Below the pieces are notes generated by a model that saw nothing but the letters and a program-made list of their open reading frames with translations, searched no databases and was not told the origin of the DNA. The position numbers were made by a program, and so were the translations under genes. Below are positions 6,305 through 14,045 of a stretch of 14,045 bases of DNA, piece after piece. This DNA is from Alphaproteobacteria bacterium. Lineage in GTDB: Bacteria; Pseudomonadota; Alphaproteobacteria; Rhizobiales; Aestuariivirgaceae. Within the stretch, counting starts at the first letter, position 1. Every line of letters begins with the position of its first letter. The stretch covers positions 1,884 to 15,928 of the forward strand of contig JAPLOT010000248.1 in assembly GCA_026400595.1 (NCBI GenBank), written 5' to 3'.

Positions 6305-8573
6305 TGTCGTAAGCGGCGATGGCCGCAAGGTTCACGATGTCCGAGGCAGTGGCCGACATGGAAGCGACCTGCACGGGCTTGTCGAGACCCGTGAGCAAAG
6401 GCCCGACCACCGTGACACCTCCCAGCTGCTGCAGCATCTTGGTGGAGATCGAGGCCGAATGTGCAGCAGGCATCACCAGGACATTGGCCGGCGCGGTGAG
6501 CCTGCAGAAGGGATAGAGCGCCATGGCCTCGCGCGACAACGCCACGTCGGCTCCCATCTCGCCGTCATACTCGAAGTCGACATTGCGGCGGTCGAGCACG
6601 CCAACGGCGTCGCGCACATATTGCGCGCGCTCGCCGCGCGGATAGCCGAAGGTGGAATAGGATAGCAGCGCCACGCGCGGCTCGTAGCCGAAGCGCCGGG
6701 CGACACCGGCCGCCTCCTGTGCGATGTCGGCCAGTTCCTCGGCCGAAGGCAGCTCGTGAATGGAGGTATCGGCGATGAATACGGTGCGGCCGCGTACCAT
6801 CGCCATTGACACGCCGATGGGGCGGTGTCCGGGACGCTGGTCGATGGCGCGCCGGACATTGTCGAGCGCGACCGAGAAATTGCGCGTCAGGCCGGTGACC
6901 AGCGCATCGGCATCGCCCAGCGCCACCATGCAGGCAGCGAAGATGTTGCGGTCCTGGTTGGCCATGCGCTGGCAGTCGCGGAACAGGAAGCCGTTCCGCT
7001 GCAGGCGCTCGTAGAGATAGTTGGCGTAGTCGACATTGCGCTCGGAGATGCGGGCATTGAGCACATCGACGTTCTCGTGCAGTTCGAGCCCGCTCACGGC
7101 CAGCGTCTTCTCGATCTCGCTTTCGCGTCCGATCAGAATGGCCCGGCCAAGTCCAGCTGCGGCATAGCTGTTGGCGGCCCGGATCATGCGATCCTCCTCG
7201 CCTTCGGCAAAGACGACCCGCTTGGGCGAAATGCGGACCTTCTCGAAGACGGCCTGGATGGTGCGCGCGATGGGGTCGAGCCGCGCCGAAAGTTCCGCCA
7301 TATAGGCATCGAGATCGGCGATATGGCGCCGTGCGACGCCGCTGTCCATCGCGGCCTTGGCCACGGCGACCGGCACGGTCGAGATGAGGCGCGGATCGAA
7401 GGGCACGGGGATGAGATAGTCCCGCCCGAAACTGAGGCGCGAGCCGTGATAGGCGGCGGCCACCTCGTCCGGCACGTCCTCGCGCGCCAGGTTGGCCAGG
7501 GCCTGGGCCGCAGCGATCTTCATCTCTTCATTGATGGTGCGGGCCCGCACGTCGAGCGCGCCGCGGAAGATGTAGGGAAAGCCCAGGACGTTGTTGACCT
7601 GGTTGGGATAGTCGGAGCGGCCCGTCGCCATGATGGCGTCCGAGCGGACCTTGGCCACCTCCTCCGGGGTGATCTCGGGATCGGGATTGGCCATGGCGAA
7701 GATGATGGGATTGGGCGCCATGCTTCTGACCATTGCGGGGGTCAAGGCGCCGGCGATCGAGAGGCCGAAGAAGACATCCGCTCCCGCGAGGGCCTCGGCC
7801 AGGGTCCGCGCCTTGGTGGTGACCGCATGCGCGGACTTCCACTGGTTCATGCCCTCGCTGCGGCCCTTGTAGACCACGCCCTTGGAGTCGGCCAGGATGA
7901 CGTTCTCGTTGGGCACGCCCAGCGACTTGATGAGCTCGACGCAGGCAATGGCGGCGGCACCGGCGCCGTTGCAGACCAGCTTGAAGGACTTGAGGTCGCG
8001 TCCGGTCAGATGCAACGCATTGATCAGCCCCGCGGTGGCGATGATGGCCGTGCCATGCTGGTCGTCATGGAAGACGGGAATATCCATGAGTTCGCGCAGT
8101 TGCTGCTCGATGATGAAGCAGTCAGGTGCCTTGATGTCCTCCAGATTGATGCCGCCGAAGGACGGTCCCAGATAGCGCACCGCGCCCACGAACTGGTCGA
8201 CGTCCCGGGTGTCGACCTCAAGGTCGATCGAATCGACGTCGGCGAAGCGCTTGAAGAGCACCGCCTTGCCTTCCATCACGGGCTTGGAGGCCAGCGCACC
8301 GAGATCGCCCAGGCCGAGGATGGCGGTGCCGTTGGAAATGACAGCCACCAGGTTTCCCTTGGCGGTGTAGTCATAGGCAGTGGCGGGATCCTCCGCGATC
8401 TTGCGGACCGGTACGGCAACGCCAGGGCTATAGGCCAGCGACAGGTCGCGCTGAGTGGCCATCGGCTTTGTGGGATTGATTTCCAGCTTGCCAGGCTTGC
8501 CCTGCTGGTGGAACTGCAGCGCTTCCTCATCGGTGATCGTGGGGCGCCGGCCCGGCCTCTTCTCGGTACTCAT
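6294..8573 (-). CDS. maeB: Malic enzyme fused to a phosphotransacetylase-like domain (MaeB type)
   Basis: 759 residues, the length expected for the large bacterial malic enzymes. The malic domain has LAYSPGVAVP (46-55), LGDLGALASKPVMEGKA (88-104, with a likely catalytic lysine at K103), metal ligands in NLEDIKAPD (143-151) and FHDDQHGTA (168-176), a nucleotide-binding loop CNGAGAAA (201-208) and ANPDPE (295-300). Residues about 445-759 resemble phosphotransacetylase, and in this family that part is generally regulatory (acetyl-CoA sensing) rather than a working transferase. The enzyme decarboxylates malate to pyruvate, making NADPH or NADH and feeding pyruvate or acetyl-CoA pools. Rhizobia typically have separate NAD and NADP forms, and I cannot tell which this is. 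The start at 8573 has no strong Shine-Dalgarno, but a good promoter lies 34-62 bases upstream. It runs opposite to its plus-strand neighbours. Confidence 0.93.
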   Translation of the reverse strand: MSTEKRPGRRPTITDEEALQFHQQGKPGKLEINPTKPMATQRDLSLAYSPGVAVPVRKIAEDPATAYDYTAKGNLVAVISNGTAILGLGDLGALASKPVMEGKAVLFKRFADVDSIDLEVDTRDVDQFVGAVRYLGPSFGGINLEDIKAPDCFIIEQQLRELMDIPVFHDDQHGTAIIATAGLINALHLTGRDLKSFKLVCNGAGAAAIACVELIKSLGVPNENVILADSKGVVYKGRSEGMNQWKSAHAVTTKARTLAEALAGADVFFGLSIAGALTPAMVRSMAPNPIIFAMANPDPEITPEEVAKVRSDAIMATGRSDYPNQVNNVLGFPYIFRGALDVRARTINEEMKIAAAQALANLAREDVPDEVAAAYHGSRLSFGRDYLIPVPFDPRLISTVPVAVAKAAMDSGVARRHIADLDAYMAELSARLDPIARTIQAVFEKVRISPKRVVFAEGEEDRMIRAANSYAAAGLGRAILIGRESEIEKTLAVSGLELHENVDVLNARISERNVDYANYLYERLQRNGFLFRDCQRMANQDRNIFAACMVALGDADALVTGLTRNFSVALDNVRRAIDQRPGHRPIGVSMAMVRGRTVFIADTSIHELPSAEELADIAQEAAGVARRFGYEPRVALLSYSTFGYPRGERAQYVRDAVGVLDRRNVDFEYDGEMGADVALSREAMALYPFCRLTAPANVLVMPAAHSASISTKMLQQLGGVTVVGPLLTGLDKPVQVASMSATASDIVNLAAIAAYDINR

Positions 8574-8606
8574 GGATGACAGACCCCAAAGCGATGCAAT
8601 GGCGGG

Positions 8607-8635
8607 AGACTAGGGCGGCGGCACCGCATTCTCAA
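8607..8635 (-). promoter_or_regulatory. Candidate sigma-70 type promoter for the malic enzyme gene
   Basis: On the minus strand TTGAGA (8635-8630) is followed after exactly 17 bases by TAGTCT (8612-8607). The first matches the -35 consensus at five of six positions, and the second keeps the key T, A and final T of the -10. Transcription would begin near 8600 and give a leader of about 27 bases. Position and spacing fit well, but it is only a pattern match. Confidence 0.4.
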
Positions 8636-8655
8636 GCCTCGTATCGGCAAGCGCC

Positions 8656-8684
8656 TTGTGAGTTTTTCCGATTTTCCTGCTAAT
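8656..8684 (+). promoter_or_regulatory. Weak candidate promoter for mutS
   Basis: TTGTGA (8656-8661) and GCTAAT (8679-8684) are 17 bases apart on the plus strand. If used, transcription would start close to 8691, almost at the mutS ATG (8693), and the Shine-Dalgarno-like GGAGG at 8685-8689 would be lost from the transcript. That conflict makes a different, unseen promoter at least as likely. Confidence 0.2.
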
Positions 8685-8692
8685 GGAGGCTG

Positions 8693-11404
8693 ATGAACGA
8701 CGGGCCCGCCACCGAGGCCAGTCCGGATGGCACCGCCGACCAGCGCGCCACGCCGGTCATGGCGCAGTACCTGGAGATCAAGACTGCCAATCCGGGCAGC
8801 CTGCTCTTCTATCGCATGGGCGATTTCTACGAGCTCTTCTTCGAGGATGCCGAGATTGCCGCGCGTGACCTGGGCATTGCGCTCACCAAGCGCGGCCGCC
8901 ACCAGGGTGCCGACATTCCCATGTGCGGCGTCCCGGTGCACGCAGCGGAAGGCTACTTGCAGCGGCTGATCCGCATCGGCCACCGGGTGGCCGTCTGCGA
9001 ACAGCTGGAGGATCCGGCCGAAGCCCGCAAGCGCGGGTCGAAATCCGTCGTGCGGCGTGATGTGGTCCGACTGGTGACGCCTGGCACGCTGACCGAGGAC
9101 AGTCTGCTCGACCAGCGCAGCCACAACTACCTCGCCGCCATCGCGCGGCTGCGGGGGTCGGGCGAAGCGGCCCTCGCCTGGGCCGACATCTCCTCCGGCG
9201 AGCTGGCTGTTCAGCCCACCACGCCGGGACGGCTGGCAGCCGATCTGGCCCGTCTCGGTCCCAGCGAGATCCTGGTGCCCGACAGCCTGCTCGACGAGCA
9301 TCCCTACCGCGACATCCTCGGGGCCCAGGCGGCACCTGTGACCCCGCTGCCAGGGGTGCGATTCGATTCGGTCTCGGCGGAGCATCGTCTCAAGAGCCAT
9401 TTCGGCGTGGCCGCCCTCGAAGCCTTCGGCAGTTTTTCCAAGGCGGAAATCGCAGGCCTCGGCGGACTCATCGAATACATCACCCTCACCCAGGTGGGGC
9501 GCATGCCCTATCTGCGCCCGCCCCTCCGGCAGGAACCGGCCGGATTCCTTCTGGTCGATGCCGCAACGCGCGCCAATCTGGAACTCACCCGCAGTCTCAA
9601 CGGTGATCGGCGCGGCAGCCTTCTCGCGGTCATCGACCGCACCGTCACGGCGAGCGGCGCACGGCTTCTGGCCGAGCGCCTGTCCGCGCCGCTCGCCGAT
9701 CCGGACGCGGTGGCCGCGCGGCTCGACGAGATCGACTTCTTCCTCGCCGCGCCATCGCTGCGCAGCACCTTGCAGGCAGCACTCAAGGCGATGCCCGATA
9801 TCGAGCGGGCTCTTGGCCGCTTGAGCCTCGGCCGCGGCGGCCCACGCGATCTGGCCGCGATCCGTGATGGCCTGTCCTGCGCCATGGCCTTGGCACGCAG
9901 CCTGTCGGCGCATCAGGGGCTTGGCGGATTGCCGCAGAACATCGCCGCATCCTGCGCCGTGCTCGCCGCTGCCGATGCGGCGCTTGCCGCAGAACTTGGG
10001 CGGGCGCTGGCGCATGAACTGCCCTTGCTCGCGCGCGATGGCGGCTTCGTCCGGCCAGGCTATCTCGCCGATCTCGATGCGAATCGTGAACTGCGCGATG
10101 CCACCCGCCAGGTGATTGCCGGACTGCAGACGCAATATGCCGAGGACAGCGGCATCAAGTCGCTGAAGATCCGGCACAACAACGTCCTCGGTTACTTCAT
10201 CGAGGTCACGGCGCAACATGCCGCTGTGCTGCAGGCAAGGCACGACACCTACATCCATCGCCAGACCGTGGCCAGCGCCATGCGCTTCGTCACCACCGAA
10301 CTGGCGGAACTCGAACAGCGCATCGCGGCGGCCGGCGACCGCGTGCTGGCCATGGAACTGGAGATCTTCGCCGCGCTTTCGGCCCGCGTGGTCGACCAGC
10401 GCGACAGACTCGCCGCCATCGCGGGGGCCATCGCGGCCATCGATGTCGCGTCGTCGCTCGCAGAGCTGGCCGAAACAAACCGCTATGTGCGGCCAAAGGT
10501 CGATTCTTCCATGGCCTTCGAGATCCGCGCCGGACGCCATCCGGTGGTCGAGGCCATGCTGCGCGAACGCGCCGAGAGTAATTTCGTCGCCAATGACTGC
10601 CATCTCTCGGGCGACGGCCGCCGGCTCTGGCTCATCACCGGTCCCAACATGGCCGGCAAGTCCACCTTCCTGCGGCAGAACGCGCTGATCGTGGTGCTGG
10701 CGCAGATGGGCTGCTTCGTGCCTGCCGATTCCGCTCACGTGGGCGTCGTCGACCGGCTCTTCAGCCGGGTCGGAGCGGCCGATGACCTCGCGCGCGGGCG
10801 TTCCACCTTCATGGTGGAAATGGTCGAAACGGCGGCGATCCTGAACCAGGCCACCGACCGTTCCTTCGTCATTCTCGATGAAATCGGCCGCGGCACCGCG
10901 ACCTTCGACGGCCTTTCCATTGCCTGGGCCACCATCGAAACGCTGCATGACGTCACTCGCTGCCGCGCGCTCTTCGCCACGCATTATCACGAACTGACCG
11001 CGCTGGCCGGACGGCTCGACCAGCTGGCGAACGCTACGGTACGGGTGCGCGAATGGCAGGGAGACGTGGTCTTCCTGCATGAGGTCGTGCCCGGCGTGGC
11101 CGACCGGTCCTACGGTATCCAGGTGGCGCGCCTCGCCGGCCTGCCGCAGCCGGTGATCGAGCGTGCCAGCGAAATCCTCGAGCGGCTGGAACAGGACGGA
11201 CAGGCCCGGGCGCCGAAAGCTTTGATCGACGACCTTCCGCTGTTCTCCGCCAGCCGCGGCCAGCAACGCGCAGCAGTGCCGCAGGGGCCGAGCGACATTG
11301 AAAAGAAGCTTGCCGCCCTGTCGCCGGATGAGCTATCGCCGCGCGAGGCTCTGGCCCTCCTGTATGAACTCAAGGCGGCGCTGCCGGACAAAGCTTCCCG
11401 ATGA
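8693..11404 (+). CDS. mutS: DNA mismatch repair protein MutS
   Basis: 903 residues and complete. The mismatch-binding domain starts early and holds the F-x-E motif GDFYELFF (F45, E47). The lever and clamp regions follow, with HNNVLGYFIEVT around 493-504. The ATPase has Walker A GPNMAGKST (650-658, K656), a signature region RSTFMVEM, Walker B VILDEIGRG (D729, E730) and ATHYHE. After the ATPase, DLPLF (847-851) resembles the QxxLF-type sliding-clamp motif, followed by the C-terminal PREALALLYELK helix. MutS dimers recognise mispairs and recruit MutL. ATG 8693 is kept although GGAGG (8685-8689) is only three bases away; the next Met (residue 23) would be close to the conserved domain. The stop overlaps the glnD start as ATGA, so the two probably share a transcript. 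Confidence 0.96.
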   Translation: MNDGPATEASPDGTADQRATPVMAQYLEIKTANPGSLLFYRMGDFYELFFEDAEIAARDLGIALTKRGRHQGADIPMCGVPVHAAEGYLQRLIRIGHRVAVCEQLEDPAEARKRGSKSVVRRDVVRLVTPGTLTEDSLLDQRSHNYLAAIARLRGSGEAALAWADISSGELAVQPTTPGRLAADLARLGPSEILVPDSLLDEHPYRDILGAQAAPVTPLPGVRFDSVSAEHRLKSHFGVAALEAFGSFSKAEIAGLGGLIEYITLTQVGRMPYLRPPLRQEPAGFLLVDAATRANLELTRSLNGDRRGSLLAVIDRTVTASGARLLAERLSAPLADPDAVAARLDEIDFFLAAPSLRSTLQAALKAMPDIERALGRLSLGRGGPRDLAAIRDGLSCAMALARSLSAHQGLGGLPQNIAASCAVLAAADAALAAELGRALAHELPLLARDGGFVRPGYLADLDANRELRDATRQVIAGLQTQYAEDSGIKSLKIRHNNVLGYFIEVTAQHAAVLQARHDTYIHRQTVASAMRFVTTELAELEQRIAAAGDRVLAMELEIFAALSARVVDQRDRLAAIAGAIAAIDVASSLAELAETNRYVRPKVDSSMAFEIRAGRHPVVEAMLRERAESNFVANDCHLSGDGRRLWLITGPNMAGKSTFLRQNALIVVLAQMGCFVPADSAHVGVVDRLFSRVGAADDLARGRSTFMVEMVETAAILNQATDRSFVILDEIGRGTATFDGLSIAWATIETLHDVTRCRALFATHYHELTALAGRLDQLANATVRVREWQGDVVFLHEVVPGVADRSYGIQVARLAGLPQPVIERASEILERLEQDGQARAPKALIDDLPLFSASRGQQRAAVPQGPSDIEKKLAALSPDELSPREALALLYELKAALPDKASR

Positions 11405-14045
11405 TTGACAGCCCCCAGACCCTGATCGATGTGACGGCGCTGCGCAGCCAGCTGCAGGCGCTCAGTGCCCAGCATGGCAGGTCGTCACCAGCCCTTCGCC
11501 CTGCCGTTGTCCGGGAGCTGAAGGCCGTGCTGCAGGCCGCGCGGACGGAGGCGGAGAGCCGCCTGCTCAAGGATGGCAACGGTACCGCTTGCGCCGAGAA
11601 TCTCAGCTATGTCGAGGACGAACTCATCAGGGCGCTCTTCGACCTGGCGGCCAAGACCCTGTTCCCGCCGGAAGCCTCGGGCGGGAACGAACCCATCGCC
11701 ATCGTCGCTGTGGGGGGCTACGGCCGCGGTACCCTCGCCCCCGGGTCCGACATCGACCTGCTCTTCGTATTGCCGCAGCGCCAGTCGCCGCGGGTCCAGA
11801 GCATCGCCGAGTTCATCCTCTACACGCTTTGGGACACGCGCCAGAAGGTGGGACACGCGACCCGCAACATCGAGGAGTGCATCCGGCTGGCCAAGACCGA
11901 CACCACGATCCTCACTGCCATTCTCGAGGCGCGTTACATCTGCGGCGACGTCAGCGTCTTCGAGCGTCTGGTGCATGATTTCCGGCGCGACATCGTGGCC
12001 AAGGGAGCACGGGACTTCGTTGCCGGCAAGCTGGCCGAGCGCGATCTCCGCCTCGTCAAGTCGGGCGAGAGCCGCTATCTGGTCGAGCCTGACGTGAAGG
12101 ACGGCAAGGGCGGCCTGCGCGATCTCAACACGCTGTTCTGGATCGCCAAGTTCCTTTACGCCACCAATGCCACCGACGAGCTCGCCGAAAAGGGCGCCTT
12201 TACCCGCGAAGAGCTGGCGCTCTTCAAGAAGTGCGAGAACTTCCTCTGGGCCGTCAGATGCCACCTGCACTTCCTGGCCGGGCGCGGCGATGACCGGCTG
12301 AGCTTCGATCGCCAGTCCGAGATCGCCGAGCGGCTCGGCTACAAGGCGCATGGCGGCCTGAAGCATGTCGAACGCTTCATGAAGCACTACTTCCTCGTGG
12401 CCAAGGACGTGGGCGATCTCACCCGCATCCTCTGCGCCAGTCTGGAGGCCCGGCAGGTGAAGGATGCGCCCACGCTCAGCCGCATGCTGGGCCGCCTCCG
12501 CCCGCGCGGCACGCCGAGCTTTGCCGATGCGCCGGATTTCCGCCTCGAATCCGGCCGCATCGTGGCCAAGGATTCGGATGCCTTCTCGCGCGATCCGGTG
12601 AACATGATCCGGCTCTTCGCCATCGCCAGCCGGCAGGGCGCGGAGATTCACCCCGATGCGCTGAAACTGGTACGCAAGTCGCTGCCGCTGATCCGCAAGA
12701 GCGTGTGCAACGACCCGCAGGCCAATGCGATCTTCCTCGAGATGCTGACCCAAGGAAGCGAGCCGGAAACCATTCTCCGCATGATGAACGAGGCCGGCGT
12801 GCTGGGCCGTTTCATTCCGGAGTTCGGCCGGATCGTGGCGATGATGCAGTTCAACATGTATCATCACTATACGGTGGACGAGCATCTGATCCGTGCCGTC
12901 GGCATCCTGGCGCAGATCGACCGCGGCCAGCTCTCGGAGGATCACCCGCTTGCCGCGGCTGTTTTCCCGACGGTCACCAGCAAGCGCGCGCTCTATGTGG
13001 CGGTACTCCTGCATGACATCGCAAAGGGCCGCAAGGAGGATCACTCCATGGCCGGCGAGCGCATTGCACGGGAACTCGGTCCCCGCTTCGGCCTGACCGC
13101 CGCCGAGACCGATACGGTGGCATGGCTGATCCGCCACCACCTGCTGATGAGCGAAACGGCGCAGATGCGCGATCTCAACGACTTCAAGACGGTGCTGGAC
13201 TTCTCGTCGGTGGTGCAAAGTCTCGAACGCCTCAAGCTGCTCCTGATCCTTACGGTTGCTGACATCCGCGCCGTGGGACCAGGCGTGTGGAACGGCTGGA
13301 AGGGCCAGCTGCTGCGCACGCTCTACGCCGAAGCCGAACCCGTGCTGTCGGGCGGGCATACCGCGCTGTCACGGCGCGACCGTGTGGCCGAGGCCCAGGC
13401 CGCCTTCTTCGCCCGCATGCCGGGCTGGAGCGAAGAGCAGAAGAAGGCCTATGCGGCGCGCCACTACGATGCCTACTGGCTGAGCGTGGCCACCGAGAAG
13501 CAGCTGCGCCACCATGAGCTGATTGCCACCGCCGCGCCCAAGACGGTCGTCACTGCGGTTGAAACCGATGCCTTCACCTCGATCACCGAGCTCACCATCT
13601 ATGCGCCGGATCATCCGCGCCTGCTGGCGCTCATTACCGGCGCCTGTGCGGCGGCCAGCGCCAACATCGCGGGTGCACAGATCTTCACCACCGCGGACGG
13701 CATGGCGCTTGACACGATTCTGATCCAGCGCGCGTTCCAGACCGAGGAGGACGAACGCCGCCGTGCCGAACGCGTGGCCGACATTATCCGCAAGGCGCTG
13801 CGCGGCGAACTCTGGCTCAAGGAAGCGGTGGCCCGCGCCTATCGGCCGCGGACCCGCATCAATGCCTTTACCGTCGAGCCGCGCGTCATCATCGACAACC
13901 AGTCATCCAACCGCTTCACCGTCATCGAGATCAATGGCCTCGACCGCCTCGGGCTGCTCTACGACCTCACCGAGGCGCTGTACCGGCTCAACCTCAATAT
14001 CGGCTCGGCGCATGTGACGACCTTTGGCGAGAAGGCCATCGACGT
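11401..14045 (+). CDS. glnD: Bifunctional PII uridylyltransferase/uridylyl-removing enzyme GlnD (partial, 3' end off window)
   Basis: 881 residues are visible, and homologues are usually about 930-950, so only the tail is missing. The nucleotidyltransferase domain carries GGYGRGTLAPGSDIDLL (105-121) with the catalytic D117 and D119. The HD domain has NMYHHYTVDEH (485-495) and LLHDIAKG with H538/D539, the uridylyl-removing site. ACT domain 1 begins near residue 727 (ELTIYAPDHPRLLALI) and ACT domain 2 near 839 (FTVIEINGLDRLGLL), the latter cut by the window edge. GlnD uridylylates PII proteins under nitrogen limitation and removes the group when glutamine binds the ACT domains, so it sits at the top of the nitrogen-control cascade. 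The ATG at 11401 lies within the mutS stop (ATGA). No Shine-Dalgarno is evident, which implies translation coupled to mutS. Confidence 0.95.
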   Translation, partial: MIDSPQTLIDVTALRSQLQALSAQHGRSSPALRPAVVRELKAVLQAARTEAESRLLKDGNGTACAENLSYVEDELIRALFDLAAKTLFPPEASGGNEPIAIVAVGGYGRGTLAPGSDIDLLFVLPQRQSPRVQSIAEFILYTLWDTRQKVGHATRNIEECIRLAKTDTTILTAILEARYICGDVSVFERLVHDFRRDIVAKGARDFVAGKLAERDLRLVKSGESRYLVEPDVKDGKGGLRDLNTLFWIAKFLYATNATDELAEKGAFTREELALFKKCENFLWAVRCHLHFLAGRGDDRLSFDRQSEIAERLGYKAHGGLKHVERFMKHYFLVAKDVGDLTRILCASLEARQVKDAPTLSRMLGRLRPRGTPSFADAPDFRLESGRIVAKDSDAFSRDPVNMIRLFAIASRQGAEIHPDALKLVRKSLPLIRKSVCNDPQANAIFLEMLTQGSEPETILRMMNEAGVLGRFIPEFGRIVAMMQFNMYHHYTVDEHLIRAVGILAQIDRGQLSEDHPLAAAVFPTVTSKRALYVAVLLHDIAKGRKEDHSMAGERIARELGPRFGLTAAETDTVAWLIRHHLLMSETAQMRDLNDFKTVLDFSSVVQSLERLKLLLILTVADIRAVGPGVWNGWKGQLLRTLYAEAEPVLSGGHTALSRRDRVAEAQAAFFARMPGWSEEQKKAYAARHYDAYWLSVATEKQLRHHELIATAAPKTVVTAVETDAFTSITELTIYAPDHPRLLALITGACAAASANIAGAQIFTTADGMALDTILIQRAFQTEEDERRRAERVADIIRKALRGELWLKEAVARAYRPRTRINAFTVEPRVIIDNQSSNRFTVIEINGLDRLGLLYDLTEALYRLNLNIGSAHVTTFGEKAID

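Noticed and set aside
6825..8579. A 584-codon open frame on the plus strand opposite the malic enzyme gene
   Set aside because: Antisense shadow of a clearly conserved enzyme; its composition and lack of domains mark it as non-coding.
8570..11266. An 898-codon open frame on the minus strand opposite mutS
   Set aside because: It lies entirely within mutS, whose product is unmistakable. The antisense translation is rich in Arg, Gly, His and Gln without any recognisable domain, the usual product of GC-rich third-position bias.
11485..13359. A 624-codon open frame on the minus strand opposite glnD
   Set aside because: Antisense shadow of glnD with low-complexity His/Glu/Arg-rich composition, no motif and no ribosome binding site of note.
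1..14045. A novel multi-gene defence, mobile or biosynthetic system
   Set aside because: Every long gene falls in a recognised family, there are no integrase, transposase, toxin-antitoxin or repeat-array signatures, and base composition is even throughout.

Overview
The window is GC-rich, densely coding DNA from an alphaproteobacterium, most likely of the Hyphomicrobiales (Rhizobiales) type. This rests on protein character and neighbourhood: an OlsB-like ornithine-lipid acyltransferase, a malic enzyme fused to a phosphotransacetylase-like domain, mutS directly coupled to glnD, and GlnD with its alphaproteobacterial layout. I place it by recognition of families, not by any search, so the order is an inference. 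I saw no mobile elements, CRISPR arrays, tRNA or rRNA genes and no compositional break; it reads as ordinary chromosome.

Left part (1-1887): a PTS-type dihydroxyacetone kinase pair on the minus strand, dhaL followed by dhaM (ATGA overlap; dhaM runs off the left edge). Divergent from it on the plus strand is a TIM-barrel protein of the phosphoenolpyruvate-hydrolase-like family. The roughly 145-base gap between them carries three copies of TGTTTAG/CTAAACA in mixed orientation plus two further dyads, the best candidate operator in the window.

Middle part (1953-6304), plus strand: a ComM/YifB AAA+ ATPase; a membrane-anchored hybrid histidine kinase with one intact and one degenerate receiver domain; and an OlsB-like N-acyltransferase that overlaps the end of the next gene tail-to-tail.

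Right part (6294-14045): the malic enzyme (maeB type) on the minus strand, diverging from mutS and glnD on the plus strand. The mutS stop and glnD start overlap as ATGA, and glnD runs off the right edge with its second ACT domain cut. Functionally the window mixes carbon metabolism (DHA kinase, malic enzyme, possible PEP link), envelope lipid synthesis, DNA processing and repair (ComM, MutS), and nitrogen signalling (GlnD). No new multi-gene system could be supported; the least explained points are the dhaL operator array, the pairing of a PEP-hydrolase-like protein with a PEP-dependent kinase, and the degenerate receiver in the hybrid kinase.
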